Shown: positions 6,076 through 13,862 of the stretch, piece by piece
Layout: each line of letters begins with the position of its first letter
Position numbering within the stretch: the stretch's first letter is position 1
NCBI GenBank assembly: GCA_031551255.1
Contig: JAVBNW010000150.1
Span: 1 to 28,533 of the forward strand
Reading direction: 5' to 3'
Origin: JAVBNW01 sp031551255
GTDB lineage: Bacteria; Bacillota; Clostridia; Christensenellales; UBA1750
DNA: 28,533 bases
The notes under the pieces: generated by a model
What the model was told of the DNA's origin: nothing
Databases searched by the model: none
What the model saw: the letters and a program-made list of their open reading frames with translations, nothing else
Translations under genes and position numbers: made by a program

Positions 6076-9000
6076 TGTACGAAGAAGCGCTTGCGCTGTT
6101 CAGCGAGCCGGTAGCGCGGTGGTTTGCATCGGAAATGGGCCCGCCGACCCGCACACAGGCGCTCGGCTGGCCCGTCCTTAACGGAGGCGGGCACGCGCTC
6201 GTGTGCGCGCCCACCGGCACCGGCAAGACGTTATGCGCATTTTTGCGCTCGATCGACCGCCTGCTCGCGCTGGCGAAGCGCGGCGAGTTGGACGACGGCG
6301 TTAGGGTGCTGTACATATCGCCGCTCAAGGCATTGGGCAACGACATCGAGCGCAACCTGGATTTTCCGCTCGAGGGCATTGCCAAGCTCGCGCCCGAGGC
6401 GCAAGGCATCCGCAAAATGGTGCGTTCCGGCGATACCCCGGCAAGCGAGCGCCGCCGCATGGCGGGGCGCCCGCCACATATTTTGATTACGACGCCCGAA
6501 TCGCTGTACCTGCTTTTGACATCCCAGGCGGCGGAGTTCATCTTCGACAAACTCGAAACCGTGATCGTGGACGAAGTGCATGCGCTGCTGGACGGTAAGC
6601 GCGGCACGCATTTGTCCCTTTCGCTGGAGCGGCTTTCGCGCATCGCAGATTATCAGCGCGTGGGGCTGAGCGCTACGGTCGAGCCCATGAGCGAGGCCGC
6701 TCATTTTCTCGGGGGCAACGGCCGCGAAGTTACGGTGGTGGATGCCCGCGCCGATAAGAAGCTCGACGTGCTCATCGAGTGCCCCGCGCAGGATTTTCGC
6801 GTACTGCCCGAGCATTCCATCTGGCCGGAGGTCGCCAAAACGGTATACAACTACGCCTCCGCGCAGCGGCAAACGCTGGTATTTTGCAACAACCGCATGA
6901 TTTCCGAAAACGTGGCGACTGCGGTGAACCGCCTGGCGGAGGATCCGCTGTTTGCCGCAACCCATCACGGCTCGCTGGACAAGGCGCGCCGCCTGGAGAC
7001 GGAGGAGAATTTCAAAGCCGGCCGCCTGCGCTGTCTGTGCGCAACTTCATCGCTCGAGCTTGGCATCGATATAGGCTCGGTAGATCTCGTCATACAAATC
7101 GCATCGCCAAGGTCCGCGTCTCGCGGCCTGCAAAGGCTGGGTAGGGCGGGGCATCGCCCGGGCGAAACCAGCGTGATGCGCATTTTGCCGCGCACGCCCT
7201 CCGACGCACTGGAAAGCGCGCTGGTGGGCCGTCTGATGCTTGCAGGCGACGTGGAGAGCATGTTTGCGCCCAAGCTGTGCTTAGATGTGCTCGCGCAGCA
7301 CGTCGTTTCCATGGCCTGCCGCGAGGAATGGCGCGTGGAGGATATTTTATCCCTCGCGCGCGGCGCTTACGCATATAGCGATCTTACTAAGGACGACCTT
7401 TTGCGGGTGCTTAAAATGCTGCGCGGAGACTACGAGCACGCCGCAGGGCGGGATGCCCGCCCCCGGATCTACTGGGATGAAAACGAAGGTACCGTCAGGG
7501 CCGACCAATACGGCCGCATGCTTGCAACGCGCGGCGGAACCATTCCGGATAGGGGGCAATACCCCGTCATCACGGCCGAAGGCGCGCGGGTCGGCGAGCT
7601 GGACGAGGAGTTTGTGTTCGAGGCGCGCATGGGCGACAGGTTTACGCTCGGCGCGTTTACTTGGGCGATCGTGCGCATTCAGCACGATCGGGTGGTTGTC
7701 ACGCAATCGGGCGATCATGCCCGCGCGCCGTTTTGGCGCGGGGACGGCATCGGAAGACCCTCGGAAACCGGCGAAAAGTACGGCCGGGAGATGGCGCTGA
7801 TCGAGCGCCAGCAGGATATCGCCGCCCACATCTCCGAGCGCTTTCCGGTGGACGGCGCAAGCGCCCGCGCGATTGCTAGGCTTATGGAGGCGCAGCTTAC
7901 GATCACCGGCTGCCTGCCCACCGACCGGCGCGTACTTGCAGAGCACTTCAAAGATGAATCCGGCGAATGTTTCCTGGCCATCCACTGCTTGCTGGGCGGC
8001 AGAGTCAATCAGGTGTTGGCCTTTGCGCTGCGCGACGTCGCCATGCGCCTGACGGGCAAGGATGCGCAGGCCTACCACAACGATGATGGGCTGATGCTGC
8101 ATGTGATAGGCGAGAAGGATCTGCCGGGCGGCCTGCTCGAGTCGGTCGATCCGGATGGCGTGCGCGCGGTTTTGCTAAGAGACCTGCCGGGCACGCCGCT
8201 ATTCGCGATTCAATTTCGCCAGGCGGCGGCCATCGCGCTGATGCTCGGCGGTGGTAGGGCGGGCAAGCGCACGCCGCTGTGGGTGCAGAGGCTCAGAGGC
8301 GCCGAGGCGCTTTCCCGCGCGGCCGAGGCGAGCGATCATCCGATGGTAATCGAGACGTACCGCCAGTGCATCGACAGGATGTTCGAGGTGGATCGCGCCA
8401 TCCGGCTGCTTCGGGATATCCGTTCGGGCGAAGTAAAGGTTGTGGAGGCACGGCCGGAGAACCCTTCGCAGCTTACGCGGGAGCTGCGCCAGCAACTGGT
8501 GGAATTTCACACATATTACGAGGCGCTTCCCGCCGACATTGCGGCGAAGGGCGCGCTCACCGTGCTGGATGCGGTCGCCCCGCCCAAAGAGGCCATAGCG
8601 CGCGAGCCTCTTTCCGCGAAGGATGAAGATGGTTTATACGCGCTATTGCTCAAGTGTGGCGCGCTGCCGCTCGATGCCCTTGCGGGCATTGTAACGCTCG
8701 TGGGCGAGCTGCTCGGCAGCGGCCGCGCGCTTAATGTGCAGGGCCTTTTGGTTGCAAGGCACGAGGCGCAGGCCTTGGCCGACGGCCTTGAGGGCGACGC
8801 AGGCAAACTGCGCCCCTTTTTACAGCGTTATTTGCGCGCAGTTGGGGAGGCAAAGGAAGCCGATCTTGCGCGCTTTGGCTCGGCGTGGCGGGAGGCGATG
8901 GAAGGGCTTGCTTCGGAAGGCATCGTCACGGCATATAACCGGGATGGCCGCATACATTACGCGCTGGTGGAGGATGCGGTCCGCGCGATTTCCGTTCGGA

Positions 9001-10124
9001 CGCAGCAGCTGCGCGCGCAGATCAATACCGTGGAGGATGGCGCTTACGCGGCGATGCTTCCGGTGTGGCAGCAGGCGCAGGGCGCCATCCCGGCATCGCG
9101 CTTTGAAGACGCGATGAAACCGCTGTATGGCCTATACTTAGATACGGAGCTTTGGGAGGGAGCGGTATTGCCGGCGCGTGTGACGGGTTACCGCCCGAGG
9201 GATCTTGATCAGGCGCTGCTGACCGGCGAGCTTATTTGGCGCGTCAGCGAAGGCAAAACGGCCTTTTTTCCACCTGAGGATGCGTTTCTTCCCCCGCAGG
9301 AGGGGGATGGAGCCGTATACCGGGCGCTGCTCGAGAGTGGAGCGCAGTTTATGCGCCAGCTTTCCAGGAAAACCGGCATCGCTGGCGCCGAATTGGAGCG
9401 GGAGCTTCAGCACCTTGTTTCGCAAGGGCTTGCCGTGTGCGACGGGTTTGCGCCGATGCGCGATCGCAGGATGCCCGGCGACGCGAAGCACGCCGCCAGG
9501 GCGCGGTCGATCGAAATAGCGCGGGAGGGCCGCTGGGAGGCGGCGGGGATGCCCGCGCCCCTTCCACCCGACAGAGAGCTCGCGAGGCTGTTCGACCGCT
9601 TTGGCGTCGTGTCGCGCGAATGCGCGGCTCGCGAGGGCATAGAATGGCAGCCGCTCATGGATGCGCTCAGGAATATGGAGTTTGCCGACGAAGTGCGCCG
9701 TGGGTACTTCGTCAGGGGCCTTAGCGGCGCGCAGTTTGTGCGAACGACGCAATTTGAAAGGATCATCCGCATGCTCGCTCAGCCCGAAGGTACGCAGGTT
9801 TTATGCGCCGCCGATCCGGCGCAGGCGTACGGACAGCTGCTTTCAGGCGCGGGCTTTATGTGCGTGCCGGGTACGGCCGTGGTGCTGATGCAAGGCGAAC
9901 CCGTCCTTGTCGCCGAAAGGCGGGGCGAGGTGATCAGGCTGCTCGGCGGCGTGTCCAAGCTCGGCGAGGCGCTCGCCGAGCTCGCTAAGGCCTTTCAGGA
10001 GAAGCGGATATGGCCAGGCCGAGCCCGGATTACGGCAAAAACCGTGCCCGACGGCGCGCAGGATGCGCTCAGGGAGGCGGGCTTTTTGCCGGATATGCTT
10101 GACTTTACGCTGTGGAGGGATTAG
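6075..10124 (+). CDS. lhr: Lhr-type superfamily 2 DEAD/DEAH-box helicase
   Basis: A 1349-residue ATP-dependent helicase of the Lhr (large helicase-related) family, which acts in DNA repair in other bacteria. Visible motifs are Walker A APTGTGKT (45-52), motif II DEVH (166-169) followed by the Lhr-type ALLDGKRGTHLSLSLERL, motif III LSATV (198-202), and motif VI QRLGRAGHR (353-361). After the two RecA domains come a winged-helix and Lhr-core region and a long C-terminal extension, giving the usual Lhr-long size of 1350-1500. The frame continues upstream to an ATG at 5994 inside the reductase gene. GTG 6075, which overlaps the upstream TAG by one base (TAGTG) with GGAG 11 nt upstream, is the better start and implies translational coupling. 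Lhr is best known from Actinobacteria, Proteobacteria and Archaea. Pairing with an AKR gene has no obvious functional meaning. Confidence 0.92.
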   Translation: MYEEALALFSEPVARWFASEMGPPTRTQALGWPVLNGGGHALVCAPTGTGKTLCAFLRSIDRLLALAKRGELDDGVRVLYISPLKALGNDIERNLDFPLEGIAKLAPEAQGIRKMVRSGDTPASERRRMAGRPPHILITTPESLYLLLTSQAAEFIFDKLETVIVDEVHALLDGKRGTHLSLSLERLSRIADYQRVGLSATVEPMSEAAHFLGGNGREVTVVDARADKKLDVLIECPAQDFRVLPEHSIWPEVAKTVYNYASAQRQTLVFCNNRMISENVATAVNRLAEDPLFAATHHGSLDKARRLETEENFKAGRLRCLCATSSLELGIDIGSVDLVIQIASPRSASRGLQRLGRAGHRPGETSVMRILPRTPSDALESALVGRLMLAGDVESMFAPKLCLDVLAQHVVSMACREEWRVEDILSLARGAYAYSDLTKDDLLRVLKMLRGDYEHAAGRDARPRIYWDENEGTVRADQYGRMLATRGGTIPDRGQYPVITAEGARVGELDEEFVFEARMGDRFTLGAFTWAIVRIQHDRVVVTQSGDHARAPFWRGDGIGRPSETGEKYGREMALIERQQDIAAHISERFPVDGASARAIARLMEAQLTITGCLPTDRRVLAEHFKDESGECFLAIHCLLGGRVNQVLAFALRDVAMRLTGKDAQAYHNDDGLMLHVIGEKDLPGGLLESVDPDGVRAVLLRDLPGTPLFAIQFRQAAAIALMLGGGRAGKRTPLWVQRLRGAEALSRAAEASDHPMVIETYRQCIDRMFEVDRAIRLLRDIRSGEVKVVEARPENPSQLTRELRQQLVEFHTYYEALPADIAAKGALTVLDAVAPPKEAIAREPLSAKDEDGLYALLLKCGALPLDALAGIVTLVGELLGSGRALNVQGLLVARHEAQALADGLEGDAGKLRPFLQRYLRAVGEAKEADLARFGSAWREAMEGLASEGIVTAYNRDGRIHYALVEDAVRAISVRTQQLRAQINTVEDGAYAAMLPVWQQAQGAIPASRFEDAMKPLYGLYLDTELWEGAVLPARVTGYRPRDLDQALLTGELIWRVSEGKTAFFPPEDAFLPPQEGDGAVYRALLESGAQFMRQLSRKTGIAGAELERELQHLVSQGLAVCDGFAPMRDRRMPGDAKHAARARSIEIAREGRWEAAGMPAPLPPDRELARLFDRFGVVSRECAAREGIEWQPLMDALRNMEFADEVRRGYFVRGLSGAQFVRTTQFERIIRMLAQPEGTQVLCAADPAQAYGQLLSGAGFMCVPGTAVVLMQGEPVLVAERRGEVIRLLGGVSKLGEALAELAKAFQEKRIWPGRARITAKTVPDGAQDALREAGFLPDMLDFTLWRD

Positions 10125-10154
10125 GGCGTATCCATAAACCATTATCGGCCATCT

Positions 10155-10268
10155 GCGCAGCCCTTTTTCCGGCGTCGCGTTGCGTTCAACGTAGCTGCCG
10201 GCCACGCCTCGCTCCCCCCCTCGCAGGACGGGAAAAATCTTGCGCTGCTGGAAAATTCTGTTTGCAGG
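10155..10268 (+). repeat. Dispersed intergenic repeat, diverged copy D
   Basis: It opens GCGCAGCCCTTTTTCC, then GTCG. It contains a small hairpin CGTTG-cgtt-CAACG (10178-10191), and ends with GGACGGGAAAAATCTTGCGC, which parallels GGACGAAAAAATCTCTCGCG of copy B 165 nt downstream. Its match to the family is weaker than that of A and B. Confidence 0.4.
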
Positions 10269-10311
10269 GAGACATCTTAGTGATCAGCCACAATTATCAA
10301 TACGGTTTGAT

Positions 10312-10440
10312 GCGGATCTTTTTCCATTCGGCTTTGTCGCTTTCCGCTTGATGTAGCGCTGCTGTGTCTGCGCTACGTCTCCTTGCCGGACGAAAAAATC
10401 TCTCGCGCGAAACCGCATTTCCAGCTGTGTCAAAGCACTA
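10312..10440 (+). repeat. Dispersed intergenic repeat, copy B
   Basis: It starts GCGGATCTTTTTCC like copy A. The inverted repeat here is GTAGCGC (10353-10359) with GCGCTAC (10370-10376), extendable by a G-T and an A-T pair. Next come TACGTCTCCTTGCC and the tail CGAAAAAATCTCTCGCGCG at 10391-10409. Confidence 0.6.
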
Positions 10441-10472
10441 TACATGTGTCAAAATTATGATCTGCCATCATA
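10426..10472. promoter_or_regulatory. Candidate regulatory repeats upstream of pyrE
   Basis: TGTGTCAAA occurs twice (10426-10434 and 10445-10453), 19 nt apart start to start. It is followed by an inverted repeat TATGAT-ctgcc-ATCATA (10456-10472). The stretch is AT-rich compared with its surroundings. No well-spaced promoter could be fixed, so operator sites or a leader structure remain equally possible. Confidence 0.3.
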
Positions 10473-10551
10473 GAGATCTTCGTTCTCTCCCCAAATAAAA
10501 ACAGCAAAATTGTTTGCTCAAAATTCAAGTAATAAAAGGGGATCAGCAAGC

Positions 10552-11094
10552 ATGACGAGGCGGGAAGTTGCGCGCGAGATTTATCGGGCGGCCCATATTA
10601 CCGGAATATTTACCCTGCGCTCGGGCAAGATCTCCAACGAATATTTCGACAAATATTTGTTCGAGGCCGACCCTGCATTGCTGGGGGAGATCGCCGTGCA
10701 CATGCGAGATCTCATTCCGGACGATGCGCAGGTGCTGGCAGGGCTCGAAATGGGCGGGATTCCCATCGCCACGGCGCTATCTCTCGCAAGCAGCCTGCCC
10801 GCGGCGTTTGTGCGCAAAAAAGCAAAGGAATATGGCACGTGCAAGCTTGCCGAAGGCGCGAATGTGCAGGGGAAGCGCGTATGCGTGATCGAAGACGTGG
10901 TGACCACGGGCGGGCAGATTGTGGAAAGCGTGCGCGAGCTTCGGCGGCGGGGCGCGCAGGTGGATACGGTGCTTTGCGTCATCTTGCGCGATGATGCGGC
11001 GGTGGGGATTCTCGCAAGAGAAGGGCTCGCGCTCAAACCTGCGTTTACGATGCAATTCATCAAGGAAGCGGCCGGAGAAAGCGCAATGCAGTAA
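10552..11094 (+). CDS. pyrE: Orotate phosphoribosyltransferase
   Basis: It converts orotate and PRPP to orotidine 5'-monophosphate in de novo pyrimidine synthesis, in the cytoplasm. The 180-residue protein shows the PRPP-binding motif VCVIEDVVTTGG (110-121). TLRSGKISNEYFDKYLF (21-37) holds the usual orotate/PRPP contacts, and the flexible catalytic loop region VRKKAKEYGT lies at 87-96. The size is that of the compact PyrE clade found without a fused OMP decarboxylase. ATG 10552 is preceded by AAAAGGGGA. The frame begins earlier at 10510 without a ribosome binding site. It stands alone, away from other pyr genes, behind a repeat-rich leader. Confidence 0.92.
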   Translation: MTRREVAREIYRAAHITGIFTLRSGKISNEYFDKYLFEADPALLGEIAVHMRDLIPDDAQVLAGLEMGGIPIATALSLASSLPAAFVRKKAKEYGTCKLAEGANVQGKRVCVIEDVVTTGGQIVESVRELRRRGAQVDTVLCVILRDDAAVGILAREGLALKPAFTMQFIKEAAGESAMQ

Positions 11095-11194
11095 CAACGC
11101 CGAGAAGTTCAACGATAGGCCGCCAATGTGCGCGGCGGTCGCGCATGCACGGGTTGCTTACAGCGTGTACCGTTTAAGCGGCGCATGTTCGCTC

Positions 11195-11223
11195 TTTTTC
11201 TCGGGCGCAAATCGTGGTACAAT
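11195..11223 (+). promoter_or_regulatory. Possible extended -10 promoter overlapping the tilS start
   Basis: TGGTACAAT gives an extended -10 (TACAAT 11218-11223), with a poor -35 (TTTTTC 11195-11200) 17 nt upstream. The -10 overlaps the first possible tilS ATG (11222), so if it is active the mRNA would begin almost at ATG 11231. Confidence 0.35.
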
Positions 11224-12562
11224 GGCAAACATGGAAAAGCTTCTGAGTCGCCGCGTTGCCGATGCGATGGAGAGGTGGCCGTGGCGGGGCCGCCGCGTAA
11301 TCTGCGCCGTGTCGGGTGGGCCGGATTCCGTAGCTCTATTGCGCGTTATGCTCGATACTGCCGATGCGCTCGGCTTTACCGTCGTTGGCGCTTGTCATTT
11401 TGAGCACGGTATACGCGGGGAAGAATCCGAAGCCGACATGCGCTTTGTGCAGGCGCTGTGCAAACAGTGGGATGTGCCTTTGTACATTGAAAGAGTGAAG
11501 CTTCTTCCGGATCAGGGCGCTCTGGAGACGGCGGCGCGGGAAGCCCGCCGCGCGTTTTATTTCCGGGCGATGGCCGCGCTGAAGGCGGATGGGTGCGCGC
11601 TGGGCCATCACGCGGACGATCAGGCGGAGACGGTTCTTATGCATATGCTCAGGGGAGCGCGCGCGCCGCTGGGCATGCGCGTATGCGAAGGCCCGCTGCT
11701 TCGGCCGCTGTTATACGCAACCCGCGAGGAAATTTTAGATTACTTACAGGAAAAAAACCTCGTCTTTCGGCAGGATGCCACAAACCTTGTGGCGGATAAT
11801 CCTCGCAATGCCTTAAGGCTTAAGGCCATGCCGGTGCTCAGCGCGTGGTACCCTGGCGCCGCTGCGGCTCTTGGTAGAATGGCCGATTATGCCAGGGAAG
11901 ACGACGATTGCCTTGAGCGGCTTGCGACCCAATGGCTGAATCAGCACCGGGAAGGCGACCTCGTGCGGCTCTTGACGCCTCTTCCCGACGACGCGGTGCT
12001 TAGGCGCGCTCTGTGCGCATATGCCAAAGGCTTTGGCGCGGACGAAATCGGGCACAACATCGTAAGCCGGCTTATGGATCTTGCAAAGGCAGGCACGGGC
12101 GCAAGGCTTGCGATGCGCGGCTTTTCCTTTGAAAGATCTACGGAGGGTATTTTGCCGGTGGGCGATTCGTTGCCTGCCGAGCCTGTCGAGTTCTCAGCGC
12201 GCGGCGTGCAGGAGCATCCTAATACCGGCTGGCGGTTTTTGTCGGCCATTGTGCCGGCGGTTGCGAGCTTTGGCGGCGCGCGGGGCTTCGTGCAGTATTT
12301 CGATGCGGACGAGCTTCCCGCGCTGATGCTCAGGTCGCGTCTTCCGGGAGACGTCATGCGGCCCTTCGGCGCGCCGGGCCACAAACCCCTCAAGGAGATC
12401 TTCATCGACAGGAAGGTGCCTAGAGCTCTGCGCGATGCGATTCCGCTGCTGGCGAGCGGCGACGAGATTATTTGGGCCGTAGGGGTTGCGCGCGCAAACT
12501 GCGCCGCGGTTACGGACGGTACGCTGAGGATTTTGCGCGTTGAATATCTGGCGGATGCATAA
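11222..12562 (+). CDS. tilS: tRNA(Ile)-lysidine synthase
   Basis: TilS attaches lysine to C34 of the CAU anticodon of tRNA(Ile2), changing both codon reading and charging; it is essential in most bacteria. The 446-residue protein has the N-type PP-loop AVSGGPDSVALL (29-40), the TilS block HHADDQAETVLMHMLRG, RPLLYATREEI, and a full C-terminal domain including LRSRLPGDVMRPFGAPGHKPLKE (quoted only as landmarks). The start is uncertain. ATG 11222 and ATG 11231 both give a normal N-terminus, and neither has a Shine-Dalgarno sequence. The frame runs far upstream into pyrE, but that part does not look like TilS. It is followed after 35 nt by hpt, the conserved tilS-hpt pairing of Firmicutes. Confidence 0.92.
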   Translation: MANMEKLLSRRVADAMERWPWRGRRVICAVSGGPDSVALLRVMLDTADALGFTVVGACHFEHGIRGEESEADMRFVQALCKQWDVPLYIERVKLLPDQGALETAAREARRAFYFRAMAALKADGCALGHHADDQAETVLMHMLRGARAPLGMRVCEGPLLRPLLYATREEILDYLQEKNLVFRQDATNLVADNPRNALRLKAMPVLSAWYPGAAAALGRMADYAREDDDCLERLATQWLNQHREGDLVRLLTPLPDDAVLRRALCAYAKGFGADEIGHNIVSRLMDLAKAGTGARLAMRGFSFERSTEGILPVGDSLPAEPVEFSARGVQEHPNTGWRFLSAIVPAVASFGGARGFVQYFDADELPALMLRSRLPGDVMRPFGAPGHKPLKEIFIDRKVPRALRDAIPLLASGDEIIWAVGVARANCAAVTDGTLRILRVEYLADA

Positions 12563-12597
12563 CGAACGCGACACATATACTGAAAGGAGAGATTGCT

Positions 12598-13149
12598 TTG
12601 GCTTATGATATGATGGGCGATACTCAGCGCGTATTGGTAACGCGCGAGGATATCGCCCGGCGCGTTGCCCAGATGGCGGAGCAAATCAACCGCGATTACG
12701 AGGGCAAGGATTTGGTAATGGTAGGCATTCTCAAGGGCGCCGTGATTTTTTACACGGAGCTGCTCATGCAGATTCGCCTGCCCGTGGCGGTGGACTTTAT
12801 GTCGATTTCAAGCTATGGCACGAGCTCGAAATCTTCCGGCGTCGTGCGCATCCTTAAGGATTTGGATAACGGCGTGGAAAATAAGCACGTGCTGGTTGTG
12901 GAAGATATCGTCGATACCGGGCTTTCGCTTAAGTACATCATCGAGAATCTTACCGTAAGAAGCCCGGCCTCGGTAAAGGTGTGTGCGCTATTGGATAAGC
13001 CCTCGCGTCGCAAGGCGGATGTTCCGGTTCACTATCTTGGCTTTACGATTCCCGACGCGTTTGCAGTAGGTTATGGGCTGGACTATGCAGAGCGCTACCG
13101 GAACCTGCCCGATGTATGCGAATTGAAGCCTTCGATTTATTCCGAATGA
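12598..13149 (+). CDS. hpt: Hypoxanthine phosphoribosyltransferase
   Basis: A purine-salvage enzyme that makes IMP (and GMP) from hypoxanthine (or guanine) and PRPP. The 183-residue protein has VGILKGAVIFYTELL (42-56), the flexible-loop SSYGTSSKSSG and the PRPP motif VLVVEDIVDTG (98-108), all as in bacterial Hpt. TTG 12598 is the likely start because AAGGAGAG lies about 9 nt upstream. ATG 12607 would be 18 nt from it. It follows tilS, but the usual third member, ftsH, is not next; a two-component system gene follows after 23 nt. Confidence 0.93.
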   Translation: MAYDMMGDTQRVLVTREDIARRVAQMAEQINRDYEGKDLVMVGILKGAVIFYTELLMQIRLPVAVDFMSISSYGTSSKSSGVVRILKDLDNGVENKHVLVVEDIVDTGLSLKYIIENLTVRSPASVKVCALLDKPSRRKADVPVHYLGFTIPDAFAVGYGLDYAERYRNLPDVCELKPSIYSE

Positions 13150-13172
13150 CGTTCTGACAGGGAGGGAAAAGC

Positions 13173-13862
13173 ATGCCCAAACGCTTGCTTTTGGTCGACG
13201 ACGAACCGTCGATTATCAAAGGACTGAAATTTAGCCTTGAGCAGGACGGCTATGTAACCGAGGTTGCCTACGACGGCGAAGAGGCGCTCGCCAAATTCGC
13301 ACAGGGAGACTTTGACCTGATCCTGCTGGACGTGATGCTGCCCAAGAAAGACGGCATCGAGGTGTGCCAGCAGATCAGGGAGACATCCCAGGTGCCCATC
13401 ATCATGCTCACCGCCAAGGGCGAGGATATGGACAAGATCCTGGGTCTTGAATACGGCGCGGACGACTACATGACAAAGCCCTTTAACATCCTGGAGGTCA
13501 AGGCGCGCATCAAGACGATTCTTCGAAGAGTGACCGCGCCTCAGCAAGTTAAGGAGCGCCAGATCGCCGTGTACGGCAATCTGACGGTGAACTTCGACGC
13601 GCGCGCGGTATACGTAGATGGAAGGGACGCCAACCTCACCGCCCGCGAGTTCGACATCCTGCAGCTTTTGATCAACAATCCCGGCAAGGTTTTTGATAGG
13701 GAGCAGCTCAGGGATCTTTTATGGCGCGAGGACTACACCGGCGATTTGCGCACTGTGGATGTGCATATCCGCAGGCTGCGCGAGAAGATTGAAAAAAACC
13801 CGAGCCACCCCGAGTACATTCTGACCAAATGGAGCGTGGGATACTATTTTGCGGATCAATAG
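13173..13862 (+). CDS. OmpR/PhoB-family response regulator
   Basis: A 229-residue two-domain regulator. The receiver domain (1-120) has Asp9/Asp10/Glu11, phospho-acceptor Asp53 in LLDVMLP, the MLTAK Thr and the conserved Lys in MTKPF. The C-terminal winged helix (about 128-226) has LTAREFDILQLLINNPGKV and DVHIRRLREKIE. ATG 13173 is preceded by GGGAGGG. Its 3' end overlaps the histidine kinase gene by 14 nt, so they form a cognate pair. Sequence resembles PhoP/WalR-type regulators, but the target genes are not visible. The GerMN lipoprotein genes downstream are the nearest candidates. Confidence 0.92.
   Translation: MPKRLLLVDDEPSIIKGLKFSLEQDGYVTEVAYDGEEALAKFAQGDFDLILLDVMLPKKDGIEVCQQIRETSQVPIIMLTAKGEDMDKILGLEYGADDYMTKPFNILEVKARIKTILRRVTAPQQVKERQIAVYGNLTVNFDARAVYVDGRDANLTAREFDILQLLINNPGKVFDREQLRDLLWREDYTGDLRTVDVHIRRLREKIEKNPSHPEYILTKWSVGYYFADQ

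Larger units (their letters stand above)
10125..10551. other. 427-nt intergenic region between the helicase gene and pyrE
   Basis: It contains two copies of the dispersed repeat, a diverged copy D (10155-10268) and copy B (10312-10440). An AT-rich stretch at 10431-10551 forms the pyrE leader. No credible ORF or good rho-independent terminator was found after the helicase gene. Confidence 0.7.

Noticed and set aside
7347..8102. 251-codon minus-strand ORF inside the helicase gene
   Set aside because: High GC content gives long antisense frames; the helicase frame holds all motifs without interruption.
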